DNA of 64,000 nucleotides from positions 1 through 64,000 of the forward strand of contig JAJBUQ010000006.1 of the NCBI GenBank assembly GCA_020860245.1, written 5' to 3'. Below, piece by piece: positions 24,945-33,573 of the stretch. The DNA is from Rikenellaceae bacterium (GTDB lineage Bacteria > Bacteroidota > Bacteroidia > Bacteroidales > Rikenellaceae). How positions within the stretch are numbered: position 1 is the first letter of the stretch; each line of letters begins with the position of its first letter. The notes under the pieces are model-generated. The model saw only the letters and a list, made by a program, of their open reading frames with translations, did no database searches and was not told the origin of the DNA. A program made the translations under genes and the position numbers.

Positions 24945-26834
24945 TTAAAACCTAAACGACACTCCTCCGAACACAGTTGCCCTCGGCATCGGGAAGCCGT
25001 AGTTTATTTCATACTTCTGAGCCAGAAGATTCTCTCCTCTGGCAAAAATATTCAGCCAGTCGGCAGCCCGGTATGATACCCTTAAGTTCCATAATACGTA
25101 TGATTCACGCAGTACGTTTTCATCGTCGTCCAGTTTAACGAGACCTTTTATATACTGCAGACCTGTCGAAAACATCCACCTCTCCAGATTGTAGTCAAGG
25201 CCCGCATAAAATTTATGGTGAGGGGTTCCCTCGATATCGTGTTTCATATGGATATAGCTGTAATTACCATTTACCAAAAGGTTCGACAATATGTTATACC
25301 TTCCTTCGAGTTCAATGCCGTAGTTTTCGATCTCACCGGTGTTCGTCCACATCCAGCGGTCGCCTACCGGAGCGGTAATAATACTGTTTTTGCCCTTAAT
25401 ATAGTAAAGGTTAATTCCGAAATTTAATTTACGGTCGAGAAAATTTTGTTTAAGCGACACTTCATAGTTCCAGACGCTTTCAGGTTTGAGTTCATCATTT
25501 GCTATACCAAACATGTAGAGTTCTCGAATAGTCGGATTGCGGAATCCTTTGCTAACGATCCCATTCACCGTTGTATTCCTACCCGCGAACCAGATTATAC
25601 CAAACTGAGGTATCCATTCGGCACCCGTTATCGCATGATGGTCAAGCCGTACACCTGCGTTCAGACTGAGTTTATTAAGGATCGACTGCTGGAAATTTAC
25701 GTAAGCGGCAACTTCGTTTAATGATTTTCTTGCAAGATCGACATCGTCCAGCCCGCTGCGGTAAATATTTCACGCCCGGCCTCCGAAGTGGGTAAAATCT
25801 AATCCGATCGTCGTCTGATTGCCTCTGAAAAATGAATAATTCTGATAGGCAGTCACACCCAACATTTTATCACGTGAACGATAAAGCGCATCGCGCGGAA
25901 CGCCACCTGGCGAATACCCGTCATCGATTTTATGATAGCCGAAATTGTAGTAGAATTTAAACGCTCCGGATGTCTTGTCATAATCATTCTGCAGAGAGAA
26001 CGAAGTTACGCCACGGGTAACATTCATGTCGTAATCCAACCGTGGAGAGTAAATGGAGTAAGGATTAGAAGCGTCGTAATTAGTTATATCTATGTCGGCA
26101 AAGACCTTCCAACTACGGGTAAAATCATAACCGAGTTTAGCATAGCCGCTATATTGTTCGAACTCCATATTCTCACGATGCCCGTCGCTGCGATTATATC
26201 CCAACGCGACATAGCTACTGAATTTTCCCGACCGGACTGCATTCGACACCTCAGTGGATAGTGTGTTATATGACCCGTACATGGCACGGAAATGAGTCCT
26301 TATACCATCTTCTTTCTCCTGCTTGGTCAGAATATTTACAACGCCACCCATAGCGTTTGAACCATATAGCACCGATGCGGGTCCGCGCACGACCTCAATA
26401 CGCTCTGCCATAAGCGTCTGGTATGAATCTGCCAATCCGTGCCCCATTAATCCCATATACTGCGGATGGCCGTCGATAAGCATTAGCATCTGCGCTCCGC
26501 TTCCGATACCGCGAATAGATATGCTACCGGCAGAACCGTTTGAAACCATATATCCCATTGGTCCAATCGATGTCACAAACAAACTTGGCACCTGCTCCGT
26601 GAGTATCGGCAACACAGATTGATCCATTCTTCTGTCGAGTTGTTTCTCCGATATTACACTCACGCTCATAGGCAGATTCCTTGTCGTAGTTGCAGCGCGG
26701 CTGCCTGTAACTACTATCTCTTCCATCCATAAAGAATCGATAGCAATTTCTCCCCCATCGGATCCTATGACTTTTAAATTACCGGCAAAACAAAATGCTA
26801 TCACCGACACTAAAACCGTTATTTTTTTCTTCAT
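24945..26834 (-). pseudogene. TonB-dependent receptor interrupted by one in-frame TGA
   Basis: The reading frame for a 629-codon TonB-dependent outer-membrane receptor is interrupted once, at 25770-25772 (TGA on the minus strand). Upstream is a signal peptide, then the plug domain (EIVVTGSRAATTTRNLPMSV, the GSAGSISIRGIGSGAQMLML block, MAERIEVVRGPASVLYGSNA, MGGVVNIL), then beta-barrel repeats. After the TGA the same frame continues into normal barrel strands and ends in VFGGVSFRF, with a terminal Phe. The sequence around the stop reads HFGGRA-stop-NIYRSG, where tryptophan would fit, so a TGG-to-TGA change is the simplest cause. The receptor probably took up a siderophore, cobalamin or other metal complex. 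Loss, sequencing error or read-through remain open. Confidence 0.85.
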
Positions 26835-27140
26835 TCAATTAATAAGTTTGTTCCGACATTTGTACATACAGCGTCGAACCCGTTTATCAAACTATTTAAC
26901 AATCACTGTTTTCTTTACCAATCTCCACCTCGGCCCTTGAACTGCCGGCACGGCTCTATTATATGTTTCGAGAATTATAATGTCATATTCATTTTATAGT
27001 TGTCCCATTGCCTCTAATCACCTGTATGTAAACCGCGTTGATCTCGACTGCCAATACTATTGCCTACCAACGAAGTCGTCGAACTATTTGCTGTCACGAA
27101 TATTGTAAATACCATAATTAATAATCCAACCATTTGCCGG
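26835..27140. other. Intergenic region, no gene seen
   Basis: 306 bp between the TonB receptor start and the cupin stop. I find no promoter match, terminator or riboswitch that I would defend. Confidence 0.4.
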
Positions 27141-27635
27141 TTATTTATCCAGGTTGAAATATACATCGTCCGATACCGGTTCCATCCACTCGGTCGGGGC
27201 TGCTTCAGGATTTGTTCCCAGTGCCATATGTGCGAACCAACTATCTGGTGTCGCACCGTGCCAATGTTCTACTCCTGGATATATTGCCACCACATCTCCC
27301 TTATGAAGGACCTGTACGGGTTTACCGCGCTCCTGATAGTAGCCCATGCCATCCGTCACGATGAGCAGCTGTCCACCGGGATGCTTATGCCAGTGGTTCC
27401 GGCATCCCGGTTTGAAAATCACATTCCCTACCGACACTCCGAACGTATCGGTATCCGTCACAAGCATTTCGAGCCAACCCGTTCCTGTAAACCAATCGGG
27501 ATTTACAGGCTGCATATCCTCGGTCACTTCTATTTTATCCAACTTCCCATTACTCATATCCTGTGCATTAAGACTGTTTATCGCCAGCGCTGTCACCACA
27601 GCAAACGTTATCGTTATAATTTCTTTTTTCATCAC
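27141..27635 (-). CDS. Exported cupin-domain protein
   Basis: A 164-residue protein with a signal peptide (residues 1-24, ending SLNAQ) and one cupin domain. The metal-binding motif is HWHKHPGGQLLIV with the later His in EHWHGAT. Similar cupins in this phylum are annotated as carboxymuconolactone-decarboxylase-associated cupins. The periplasmic location is unusual. It starts 7 nt after the alcohol dehydrogenase gene and is probably co-transcribed with it; a joint role in aldehyde or quinone handling is possible. Confidence 0.85.
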   Translation of the reverse strand: MMKKEIITITFAVVTALAINSLNAQDMSNGKLDKIEVTEDMQPVNPDWFTGTGWLEMLVTDTDTFGVSVGNVIFKPGCRNHWHKHPGGQLLIVTDGMGYYQERGKPVQVLHKGDVVAIYPGVEHWHGATPDSWFAHMALGTNPEAAPTEWMEPVSDDVYFNLDK

Positions 27636-27642
27636 TTATTCC

Positions 27643-28806
27643 TTAATTTAGATTAGACATATCTATAACATATCGGAAATGAACCTTGCCGTCAATAACG
27701 TCCTTATAAGCCTGCTCAATACGGGACGGTTCGATAATCTCAACCATGGGATAGATACCGTTGGCAACGGAGTAATCCAACATTTCCTGGGTCTCTTTTA
27801 TACCGCCAATCTGCGAACAGAACAAGTTGCGGCGGCCTTGGAATATCAGGGTGGCGATATCGATTGAAGGAACATCTTTGTTGGCAGAAAGCCCCACAAA
27901 TGCAAGGCTGCCATCGATAGCAAGCATATCCACATACATTTTCACATCATAGCTGGCCGGGATGGTACTTATAATGGTATTGAAATAGTTCTTCATCCCT
28001 TCCATCTGCTGCGGGTCGTTCACGTTGGCATACTTCGAGGCTCCCATATCGAGGGCAAGCTGCCTTTTTTCCTCGGTAATATCAAATACGGTAACCTGTG
28101 CACCGAGCGCAACGGCATACTGGACGGCCATGTGACCGAGTCCGCCGAATCCGGCAATAGCCACTTTATCTCCTGCATTAACACCAATTTGCATAAGCGG
28201 CGAGTAGGTAGTAATTCCCGCACATAAGAGAGGTGCGACCTTTGTCAGATCGGCTCCTTCGGGAATCGAGATAGCGAAATCTTCCGACACGACAATGTTA
28301 TTCGAATAACCTCCCTGTGTCATCTCTCCGCCGTGGAACACATCGGGAGAGCCGTAAGTAAGAACACGGGCTGTCTCGCAGTATTGCTCTTGATCGGCTA
28401 AACAATACTCGCAAGATCCGCATGAATTTACCAGACATCCTACCCCGGCATAATCGCCGACCTTAAATTTGGCGACGTCCTTTCCAATCCGGACAATCCA
28501 GCCTGCTATCTCATGGCCCGGAACCAACGGATAGGACTCGGTCTTCCAATCCTCATGAACGTGGTGGATATCGCTGTGGCATATACCCGAATACATTATC
28601 TCGATAAGGATATTGTTATCTCCAACCGCATGCCGGGTAAACTCATAAGGAACGAATATTCCGCTGTTATCCATAGCCACCATTCCTTTGCTCAGTACAC
28701 GTTCGCCGTGCGGGTTAATTTGATGGTCGTCGGAATAGTTTTGCTGCGCTGAAGATACGGCGGCAGTCGTAAGTAAAAAAGCCATACTGCAAAGAATCTT
28801 TTTCAT
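27643..28806 (-). CDS. Exported zinc-dependent alcohol dehydrogenase
   Basis: A 387-residue medium-chain dehydrogenase of the YahK/cinnamyl-alcohol type. Catalytic-zinc ligands are Cys in GICHSDIHH, His-Glu in VPGHEIAGW and the later Cys in APLLCAGITTY; structural zinc is bound by the four Cys of CGSCEYC and QYC. The NAD(P) site is AGFGGLGHMAVQYA. Unusually, the protein starts with a signal peptide (residues 1-20, ending AVSSAQ), so it is predicted to be periplasmic, where NAD(P)H is not normally found. It precedes the cupin gene by 7 nt in one operon. Enzyme class is firm; location rests on the leader. Confidence 0.88.
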   Translation of the reverse strand: MKKILCSMAFLLTTAAVSSAQQNYSDDHQINPHGERVLSKGMVAMDNSGIFVPYEFTRHAVGDNNILIEIMYSGICHSDIHHVHEDWKTESYPLVPGHEIAGWIVRIGKDVAKFKVGDYAGVGCLVNSCGSCEYCLADQEQYCETARVLTYGSPDVFHGGEMTQGGYSNNIVVSEDFAISIPEGADLTKVAPLLCAGITTYSPLMQIGVNAGDKVAIAGFGGLGHMAVQYAVALGAQVTVFDITEEKRQLALDMGASKYANVNDPQQMEGMKNYFNTIISTIPASYDVKMYVDMLAIDGSLAFVGLSANKDVPSIDIATLIFQGRRNLFCSQIGGIKETQEMLDYSVANGIYPMVEIIEPSRIEQAYKDVIDGKVHFRYVIDMSNLN

Positions 28807-28926
28807 AAGGTATCGTTATTTTTTAAATCTGCTGTAATTCAGTGCAAATTTAAAGCTCGATATTTTATAAAAGTTTGTTAGTAGGCTCAAAAATGTTTAC
28901 TTAAAAGTCCAATAATGATCCTACTT

Positions 28927-29442
28927 TCAGATACCGTACCTGGCGGCAGTTTTAAGAATTGCATAAACTCCGAATACTTGCAGGAGCATTCCAGGGACGG
29001 CCATGCGAAAATCCTGAAGAGCCATATAAATACTACCCGTATATACCCATTCGAATGCAGTTCCCATCAGCTGGTAACCCGCCACAACACTAAGAAGAAT
29101 AAGTATCGAGAATTTGCCGAATCGTTTTGCCGCGTAGGAAGCAATTACAGCCAATAAGACAGATTTTACCATTATGGGAGCGAGCATGGATACCGGAGGC
29201 ATTCCGGTCAAGAGGTAATTCATTACCGGTGACAGTAATCCGATGAGCAATCCTACCTTAATACCATATTTATAAGCGCCCAGCAGGGTAAAGAAATAAA
29301 TCGGTAAAAAAATCAATCCTCCCTGCGGGATTAAATGGCATACGGCCGGAAGTATAACATTGCCTGCTATCATTCCCCCTGCAATAAAAAAAGTTTTGGA
29401 CTGTTTAAGGGAAAGCGAATAAAGTTTAACAGATTGTTCCAT
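28927..29442 (-). CDS. ECF transporter S component-like membrane protein
   Basis: A 171-residue protein with about five to six membrane spans, resembling substrate-binding S components of energy-coupling-factor vitamin transporters: AGGMIAGNVILPAVCHLIP, YFFTLLGAYKYGIKVGLLIGLLSPVMNYLLTG and the MLAPIMVKSV motif. The ATPases and the T component are not nearby, so it would use a shared module elsewhere. The ligand (possibly a vitamin or metal) cannot be told. I saw no riboswitch in the 445 bp upstream. Family call is moderate. Confidence 0.65.
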   Translation of the reverse strand: MEQSVKLYSLSLKQSKTFFIAGGMIAGNVILPAVCHLIPQGGLIFLPIYFFTLLGAYKYGIKVGLLIGLLSPVMNYLLTGMPPVSMLAPIMVKSVLLAVIASYAAKRFGKFSILILLSVVAGYQLMGTAFEWVYTGSIYMALQDFRMAVPGMLLQVFGVYAILKTAARYGI

Positions 29443-29887
29443 TGTTTTTGTTTTTAATATCTACAATTTTAATTCTAATTCTCCATAATTCAAAATTAAA
29501 ATAAAATCTATACAACCAATTGGCCCTCCGGATAAAAAAGTTTGTTCGAGTATTCACTGGTAAAACAATTCACTATAATCTTATAAAAATAAATCCGCAA
29601 ATGATAAAAGAAAAACCATATATCTTACAAAAAAACATAAATACAAATCCTATCCGTTCTTGCTTCGCAAGGAGGTTTGTTTAAGGCAGTTTAAATATTT
29701 TCCAAGATAGGTTAGTCCATAACGATGGGAAGAGATTAGTACGGAAATTTTACTTTACCTACCTTTTTAATGTTGGCGGGTTATATTTCCCTTTATCTTT
29801 ACCAAAAGTCCTATGAAGAAATGAAACGATCGTAATGTTACTAAGTCCTTCCCTATAAAGTATGAAATCCCGTACAATCTTTTTAAT
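29443..29887. other. Intergenic region, no gene seen
   Basis: 445 bp upstream of the ECF S component gene. A small hairpin CTTGC/GCAAG (about 29660-29672) is the only structure I noticed. I see no riboswitch aptamer. Confidence 0.4.
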
Positions 29888-29908
29888 TCACTGACAGACA
29901 AAAGAAAA

Positions 29909-29930
29909 GAGGCCTGATTTCTCAGACCTC
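29909..29930 (-). terminator. Terminator of tRNA-Gly copy 1
   Basis: GAGGTCTGA-GAAA-TCAGGCCTC stem-loop (one G-U pair, GAAA loop) followed by TTTTCTTTT on the minus strand. Confidence 0.8.
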
Positions 29931-29939
29931 CCGTTTAAG

Positions 29940-30012
29940 AGCGGAAAACGAGACTCGAACTCGCGACCCCAACCTTGGCAAGGTTGTGCTCTACCAACTG
30001 AGCTATTTCCGC
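29940..30012 (-). tRNA. tRNA-Gly (GCC)
   Basis: A 73-nt cloverleaf: acceptor GCGGAAA/TTTCCGC, D-arm AGCTCAGTTGGTAGAGC, anticodon arm CAACC-TTGCCAA-GGTTG with anticodon GCC, T-arm GCGAG-TTCGAGT-CTCGT. The CCA end is not encoded. All anticodon-stem pairs are Watson-Crick, unlike copy 2. Confidence 0.95.
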
Positions 30013-30124
30013 AATTTAGTATGGTTCGTTCTTGGGTTGATTAATTTTTTTCACTAATCCCTTTAAATTAGCACCCGTTAGTCTCTATTTCAAAGGCGGA
30101 AACTACTTAAATATTAAAAACTTG

Positions 30125-30207
30125 TGGGAGAAGATGGATTCGAACCACCGAAGACATACGTCAGCAGATTTACAGTCTGCCCCATTTGGCCACTCTGGTA
30201 TTCTCCC
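30125..30207 (-). tRNA. tRNA-Tyr (GTA)
   Basis: An 83-nt class II tRNA with long variable arm. Acceptor GGGAGAA/TTCTCCC, anticodon loop CTGTAAA with anticodon GTA, T-loop TTCGAAT. It lies between tRNA-Thr and tRNA-Gly on the same strand. Confidence 0.95.
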
Positions 30208-30413
30208 TGGTGTTAAAGAACGTTTTGCCATCTTTCATTGATTATCTCGCTGTGCTTGATTTCTCATTGGAGGATGACTTCTATATGGAGTCACAAAAAA
30301 ATGAAATTATCCAGTAATAATGTATTTTTAAATCCGGTAATTCAAACTCACGCCGTACGAAATCATTACAACAAAACAAAATGTCCGGATAAATTCGATT
30401 TGTACTCCTTTAG

Positions 30414-30487
30414 AGCCGATGGAGGGATTCGAACCCCCGGCCAGCTGATTACAAATCAGCTGCTCTGGCCAACTGAGCTACATCGGC
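30414..30487 (-). tRNA. tRNA-Thr (TGT)
   Basis: A 74-nt cloverleaf: acceptor GCCGATG/CATCGGC, anticodon arm GCTGATTTGTAATCAGC with anticodon TGT, T-arm with TTCGAAT. It is first of three tRNA genes transcribed leftward. Confidence 0.95.
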
Positions 30488-30585
30488 ATTACTATTTTTC
30501 AGTAATGCAAAAGTAATACGTTTTTTTTATTATCAAAAAAAAAGTGCGTTTTTTTCACTATTTTTACCGTATAAATATTGAAAAA

Positions 30586-30795
30586 ATGGATGAGATTAAA
30601 GATAAATTACCGACTATCAGAAACATTGTTTACATACTGTCAGCAATTGTCGTCGTCGAAATTTTACTTTTAACCATTATTATACCTGATAAAAATATGT
30701 TTCATTGGATAACTCTGACCGTTGTCTTAATATCGCTTCTTTATCTTGCGAGTATATGTATTCGACTGATAAAGATAATTAAGGACAGCAATTAG
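30586..30795 (+). CDS. Small two-span membrane protein, unknown
   Basis: A 69-residue protein from the ATG at 30586 (MDEIKDKLPTIRN) with two hydrophobic spans: NIVYILSAIVVVEILLLTII and WITLTVVLISLLYLASICI. I do not recognise it. The ATG has an A-rich upstream stretch. Its 3' end overlaps, on the other strand, the end of the FeoB-associated gene by 17 bp, which is unusual but tolerated between convergent genes. It is kept with moderate confidence because of the two clear spans flanked by charged residues. Confidence 0.5.
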   Translation: MDEIKDKLPTIRNIVYILSAIVVVEILLLTIIIPDKNMFHWITLTVVLISLLYLASICIRLIKIIKDSN

Positions 30796-30961
30796 ATTGG
30801 TTATCTTTATCCTTACAGTAATCTTTGAGCGTACATCCTCCGCAATCCGATGATCTGTCGCAATCATCGACTCGACGGGACTTTTTGGCCCGTTTAACCC
30901 ATAAAATTATTATAATAGCGACAGTCGCTCCTAAAACGACATAAGTCAGAATATCCTGCAT
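30779..30961 (-). CDS. FeoB-associated Cys-rich membrane protein
   Basis: A 60-residue protein: an N-terminal membrane span (ILTYVVLGATVAIIIILWV) then a lysine/arginine-rich stretch and a cysteine-rich tail with CDRSSDCGGCTLKDYC and a final CC. It directly follows feoAB and matches the small Cys-rich partner often found with FeoB in this phylum. It probably helps in ferrous-iron import or iron handling at the inner face of the membrane. Confidence 0.88.
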   Translation of the reverse strand: MQDILTYVVLGATVAIIIILWVKRAKKSRRVDDCDRSSDCGGCTLKDYCKDKDNQSNCCP

Positions 30962-33436
30962 TTAAAATAAACTTCCTATCTGATATACGGCAAATGACAA
31001 CAACCAGGCCAGGCCGGTAGTATAAAAAACAGTAAACCATGCCCATTTCCGTCCCGCCTCCCTGCGTATTGCAGCGATGACAGCGATACACGGGAAATAC
31101 AACAGTATAAATACCATCATAGTGTAGGCAACCAGCGGATTAAAAACTTTTTCTCCCGTTTTGGGACCGGAAGTATAGGTCTGATTCTGCAAATTACTTA
31201 TAAATCCGGATTCGTCTTCTTCGTCTGAATTTGTCAATACCGCCATTGTACTCACTACAACCTCTTTTCCCGCAAAGCCTGTCACGAGGCTTACCCCGAT
31301 CTTCCAATCGAACCCCAGCGGACGGATAACCGGTTCGATAAAATGTCCGATTCTTCCGATATATGAATTAGCCTGCCCGTCTGTGGCTTCGGCTATATCG
31401 ATATCCCGGAGCTCTTCCTTTTTTTCTTCCGGGGATATATTAGAAGCCATTATCTCCGTACGCTGCTGATCGTAATCAATATCGATTTTTTTATCGCGAG
31501 GGAAGTATCCGAGCGCCCAGATAATTATCGATGCGGCAAGAATAACGGTACCCATTTTTTTAAGATACTGCACACCTTTGCCCCACATGTGGCGTAGAAC
31601 GTTGCGAGTAGTGGGAATACGGTAAGGGGGAAGTTCCATAACAAATGGTGCTTCTTCCTTCGGAAAAAATATTCTTTTAATAACGATAGATGAAATAATC
31701 GCTACTAAAATTCCGAATAGATATATCGAGAACATTATCAAACCCTGATTTTTCGAAAAGAATGCAGAAATTAACAGGACATACACCGGTAATCTCGCGC
31801 TGCAAGATATGAATGGCATTATCAACATTGTGAGGACTCTATCTTTACGGCTCTCGAGTGTATGGGTAGCCATAATAGCGGGTACGTTGCATCCGAATCC
31901 CATCAGAAGCGGAATAAACGACTTGCCGTGAAGCCCTATACGGTGCATAAGTTTATCCATAATAAATGCTGCCCGTGCCATATAGCCCGTATCTTCCATT
32001 ATCGAAATAAAAAGGAACAATATAAGTATGTTCGGCAGGAAGACTATAACACCTCCTACTCCGCTAATAATTCCATTAACAAGAAGATCGCGGAACGATC
32101 CGTCAGGCATGGCATCCCTGACAAATTCACCCAACCATTCCACTCCGTTCTCTATCCATTCCATAGGATACTCTCCGAGCGTGAAAGTAGCCTGGAACAT
32201 CACCCACATCATAAAAAGAAATATAGGGATACCCAAATATTTATGGGTGAGGTATTTATCAATTTTAGAAGTGCGAAAATTTTTATCTTTGGTCTCCGGT
32301 TTATATGTCTCTTCCAGGGCACCCGATATAAATCCGTACTTCTCGTCCGCAATGATAGTTTCAGGTCTTTCGCTATAATTTTTTTCGAGTTTATTTATTT
32401 CTTTATTTACGACAGATTTTATATCTTTTATATTTGCTGCATCGGCAATAAGTTTCAAGGTCTCTGTATCGCCTTCAAGAAGTTTTATAGCAAGATAGCG
32501 AGTTGAATATCTTGCCACAATTCCCGGATTCTCCCAGATTTTCGATTGGATGGCATTAATGCTGTTTTCGAGATCTGTCCCGTAATTAATGTGAATATGC
32601 CTTACTATCGGTTCGTTATCTTCGTAGACATCGACAACGGTATCGAACAGCTTCTCCATCCCTTCGTTCTTGGATGCGATGGTAGGGATAATGGGAATAC
32701 CTATCATGCGTCCGAGCGAGTCGTAGTCGAGCTCCGCACCGGTGCTCTTCAACTGATCGTACAGGTTGAGCGCAATGACGACCTTAAGATTCATATCGAT
32801 AAGCTGTGTAGTCAGATACAAATTCCTTTCGATATTCGAGGCATCCACAACGTTTATCACTACGTCCGGCATTTCGGTAATTATGTGATTTCTCACAAAG
32901 AGTTCCTCCGGGGTATATTCTGTAATAGAATAAGTTCCCGGCAGATCGACGATATTTATTCTGTATCCGTTATGCGTAAATTTTGCCGCCTTGGCATCTA
33001 CAGTAACCCCTCCGTAGTTTCCCACTCTCTCGTTTGACCCTGATACTACGTTAAATAACGAAGTCTTACCGCTGTTGGGATTACCGACAAGAGCGACATT
33101 TATGGTTTTACCCTCTTCATGAAGATACCGATTTACCGATTCACGTTCGAACGTAACCTCAGCAATGCTGTTCTTGGATCGCTTCACAATATCCGCGGAG
33201 GTCGACACTTCGATAAGTTCGGCTTCGCTTCGACGAAGGGCGATCCTGTATCCTAATATCTTATATTCGACGGGATCCATCAACGGAGCGTTCTTTATCA
33301 CTTTGACGGCCTTCCCGCGCACGAATCCCATCTCCGTAATACGTTTGCGGAAGGCGCCTCGACCGTTCACCCTCAAAATTACGGCTTCTTCATTATTTTT
33401 AAGTTCAGACAGTCTTCTGCTGTGTAGTCCTTCCAT
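30962..33436 (-). CDS. feoAB: Ferrous iron transport protein, FeoA-FeoB fusion
   Basis: An 824-residue Fe(II) importer of the inner membrane. Residues 1-75 are a FeoA (SH3-like) domain (RLSELKNNEEAVILRV and the ITEMGFVRGKAVKVI segment). Next comes the FeoB G domain with G1 GNPNSGKTS (about 116), G3 DLPGTYS (about 164) and G4 NLYD (about 220). From about residue 400 on there is the membrane part with two Gate motifs (for example GFGCNVPAIMATHTLESRKDR and the later TGFAGKEVVVSTM). In many bacteria feoA is a separate gene; fusion is common in Bacteroidetes. The next gene encodes its small Cys-rich partner. A consensus -7 element lies 20 nt before the start, and a strong terminator separates it from nifJ. 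Confidence 0.95.
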   Translation of the reverse strand: MEGLHSRRLSELKNNEEAVILRVNGRGAFRKRITEMGFVRGKAVKVIKNAPLMDPVEYKILGYRIALRRSEAELIEVSTSADIVKRSKNSIAEVTFERESVNRYLHEEGKTINVALVGNPNSGKTSLFNVVSGSNERVGNYGGVTVDAKAAKFTHNGYRINIVDLPGTYSITEYTPEELFVRNHIITEMPDVVINVVDASNIERNLYLTTQLIDMNLKVVIALNLYDQLKSTGAELDYDSLGRMIGIPIIPTIASKNEGMEKLFDTVVDVYEDNEPIVRHIHINYGTDLENSINAIQSKIWENPGIVARYSTRYLAIKLLEGDTETLKLIADAANIKDIKSVVNKEINKLEKNYSERPETIIADEKYGFISGALEETYKPETKDKNFRTSKIDKYLTHKYLGIPIFLFMMWVMFQATFTLGEYPMEWIENGVEWLGEFVRDAMPDGSFRDLLVNGIISGVGGVIVFLPNILILFLFISIMEDTGYMARAAFIMDKLMHRIGLHGKSFIPLLMGFGCNVPAIMATHTLESRKDRVLTMLIMPFISCSARLPVYVLLISAFFSKNQGLIMFSIYLFGILVAIISSIVIKRIFFPKEEAPFVMELPPYRIPTTRNVLRHMWGKGVQYLKKMGTVILAASIIIWALGYFPRDKKIDIDYDQQRTEIMASNISPEEKKEELRDIDIAEATDGQANSYIGRIGHFIEPVIRPLGFDWKIGVSLVTGFAGKEVVVSTMAVLTNSDEEDESGFISNLQNQTYTSGPKTGEKVFNPLVAYTMMVFILLYFPCIAVIAAIRREAGRKWAWFTVFYTTGLAWLLSFAVYQIGSLF

Positions 33437-33455
33437 ATATGATTTTTAGCTGGTC

Positions 33456-33463
33456 CAAATATA
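33456..33463 (-). promoter_or_regulatory. -7 promoter element of feoAB
   Basis: TATATTTG on the minus strand, 19 nt before the ATG at 33436. Confidence 0.6.
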
Positions 33464-33517
33464 ATAATGACTCAAAGGTACTGAATATTGTCCTTTTTGA
33501 CTATTCCTTCAAAATAT

Positions 33518-33555
33518 AAAAATAGGGATTTTCGGCATCGAAAATCCCTATTTTT
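33518..33555 (-). terminator. Strong terminator after nifJ
   Basis: A perfect 17-bp stem (AAAAATAGGGATTTTCG at 33518-33534 and its complement at 33539-33555) with a 4-nt loop. The stem is bounded by A/T runs on both sides and may work in both directions. Confidence 0.85.
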
Positions 33556-33573
33556 AGGTATTAGTATTTGGAA

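Larger units (their letters stand above)
29888..30012 (-). repeat. 125-bp inverted repeat, copy 1 (tRNA-Gly plus terminator)
   Basis: This segment is repeated, in the opposite orientation, at 46365-46489. The copies differ at one position that I can see. It begins exactly at the first base of tRNA-Gly and ends 52 nt beyond it. Confidence 0.85.

Noticed and set aside
25770-25772. Selenocysteine insertion at the TonB receptor TGA
   Set aside because: Trp, not Cys, fits the site, and no selenoprotein machinery or insertion hairpin is seen; the glutathione peroxidase here uses plain Cys.
27014-27256. Minus-strand ORF overlapping the cupin gene end
   Set aside because: It overlaps a clear cupin reading frame and has no recognisable pattern.
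29443-29887. Riboswitch upstream of the ECF S component gene
   Set aside because: I looked for the cores of thiamine, cobalamin and other aptamers and saw none that I would defend.
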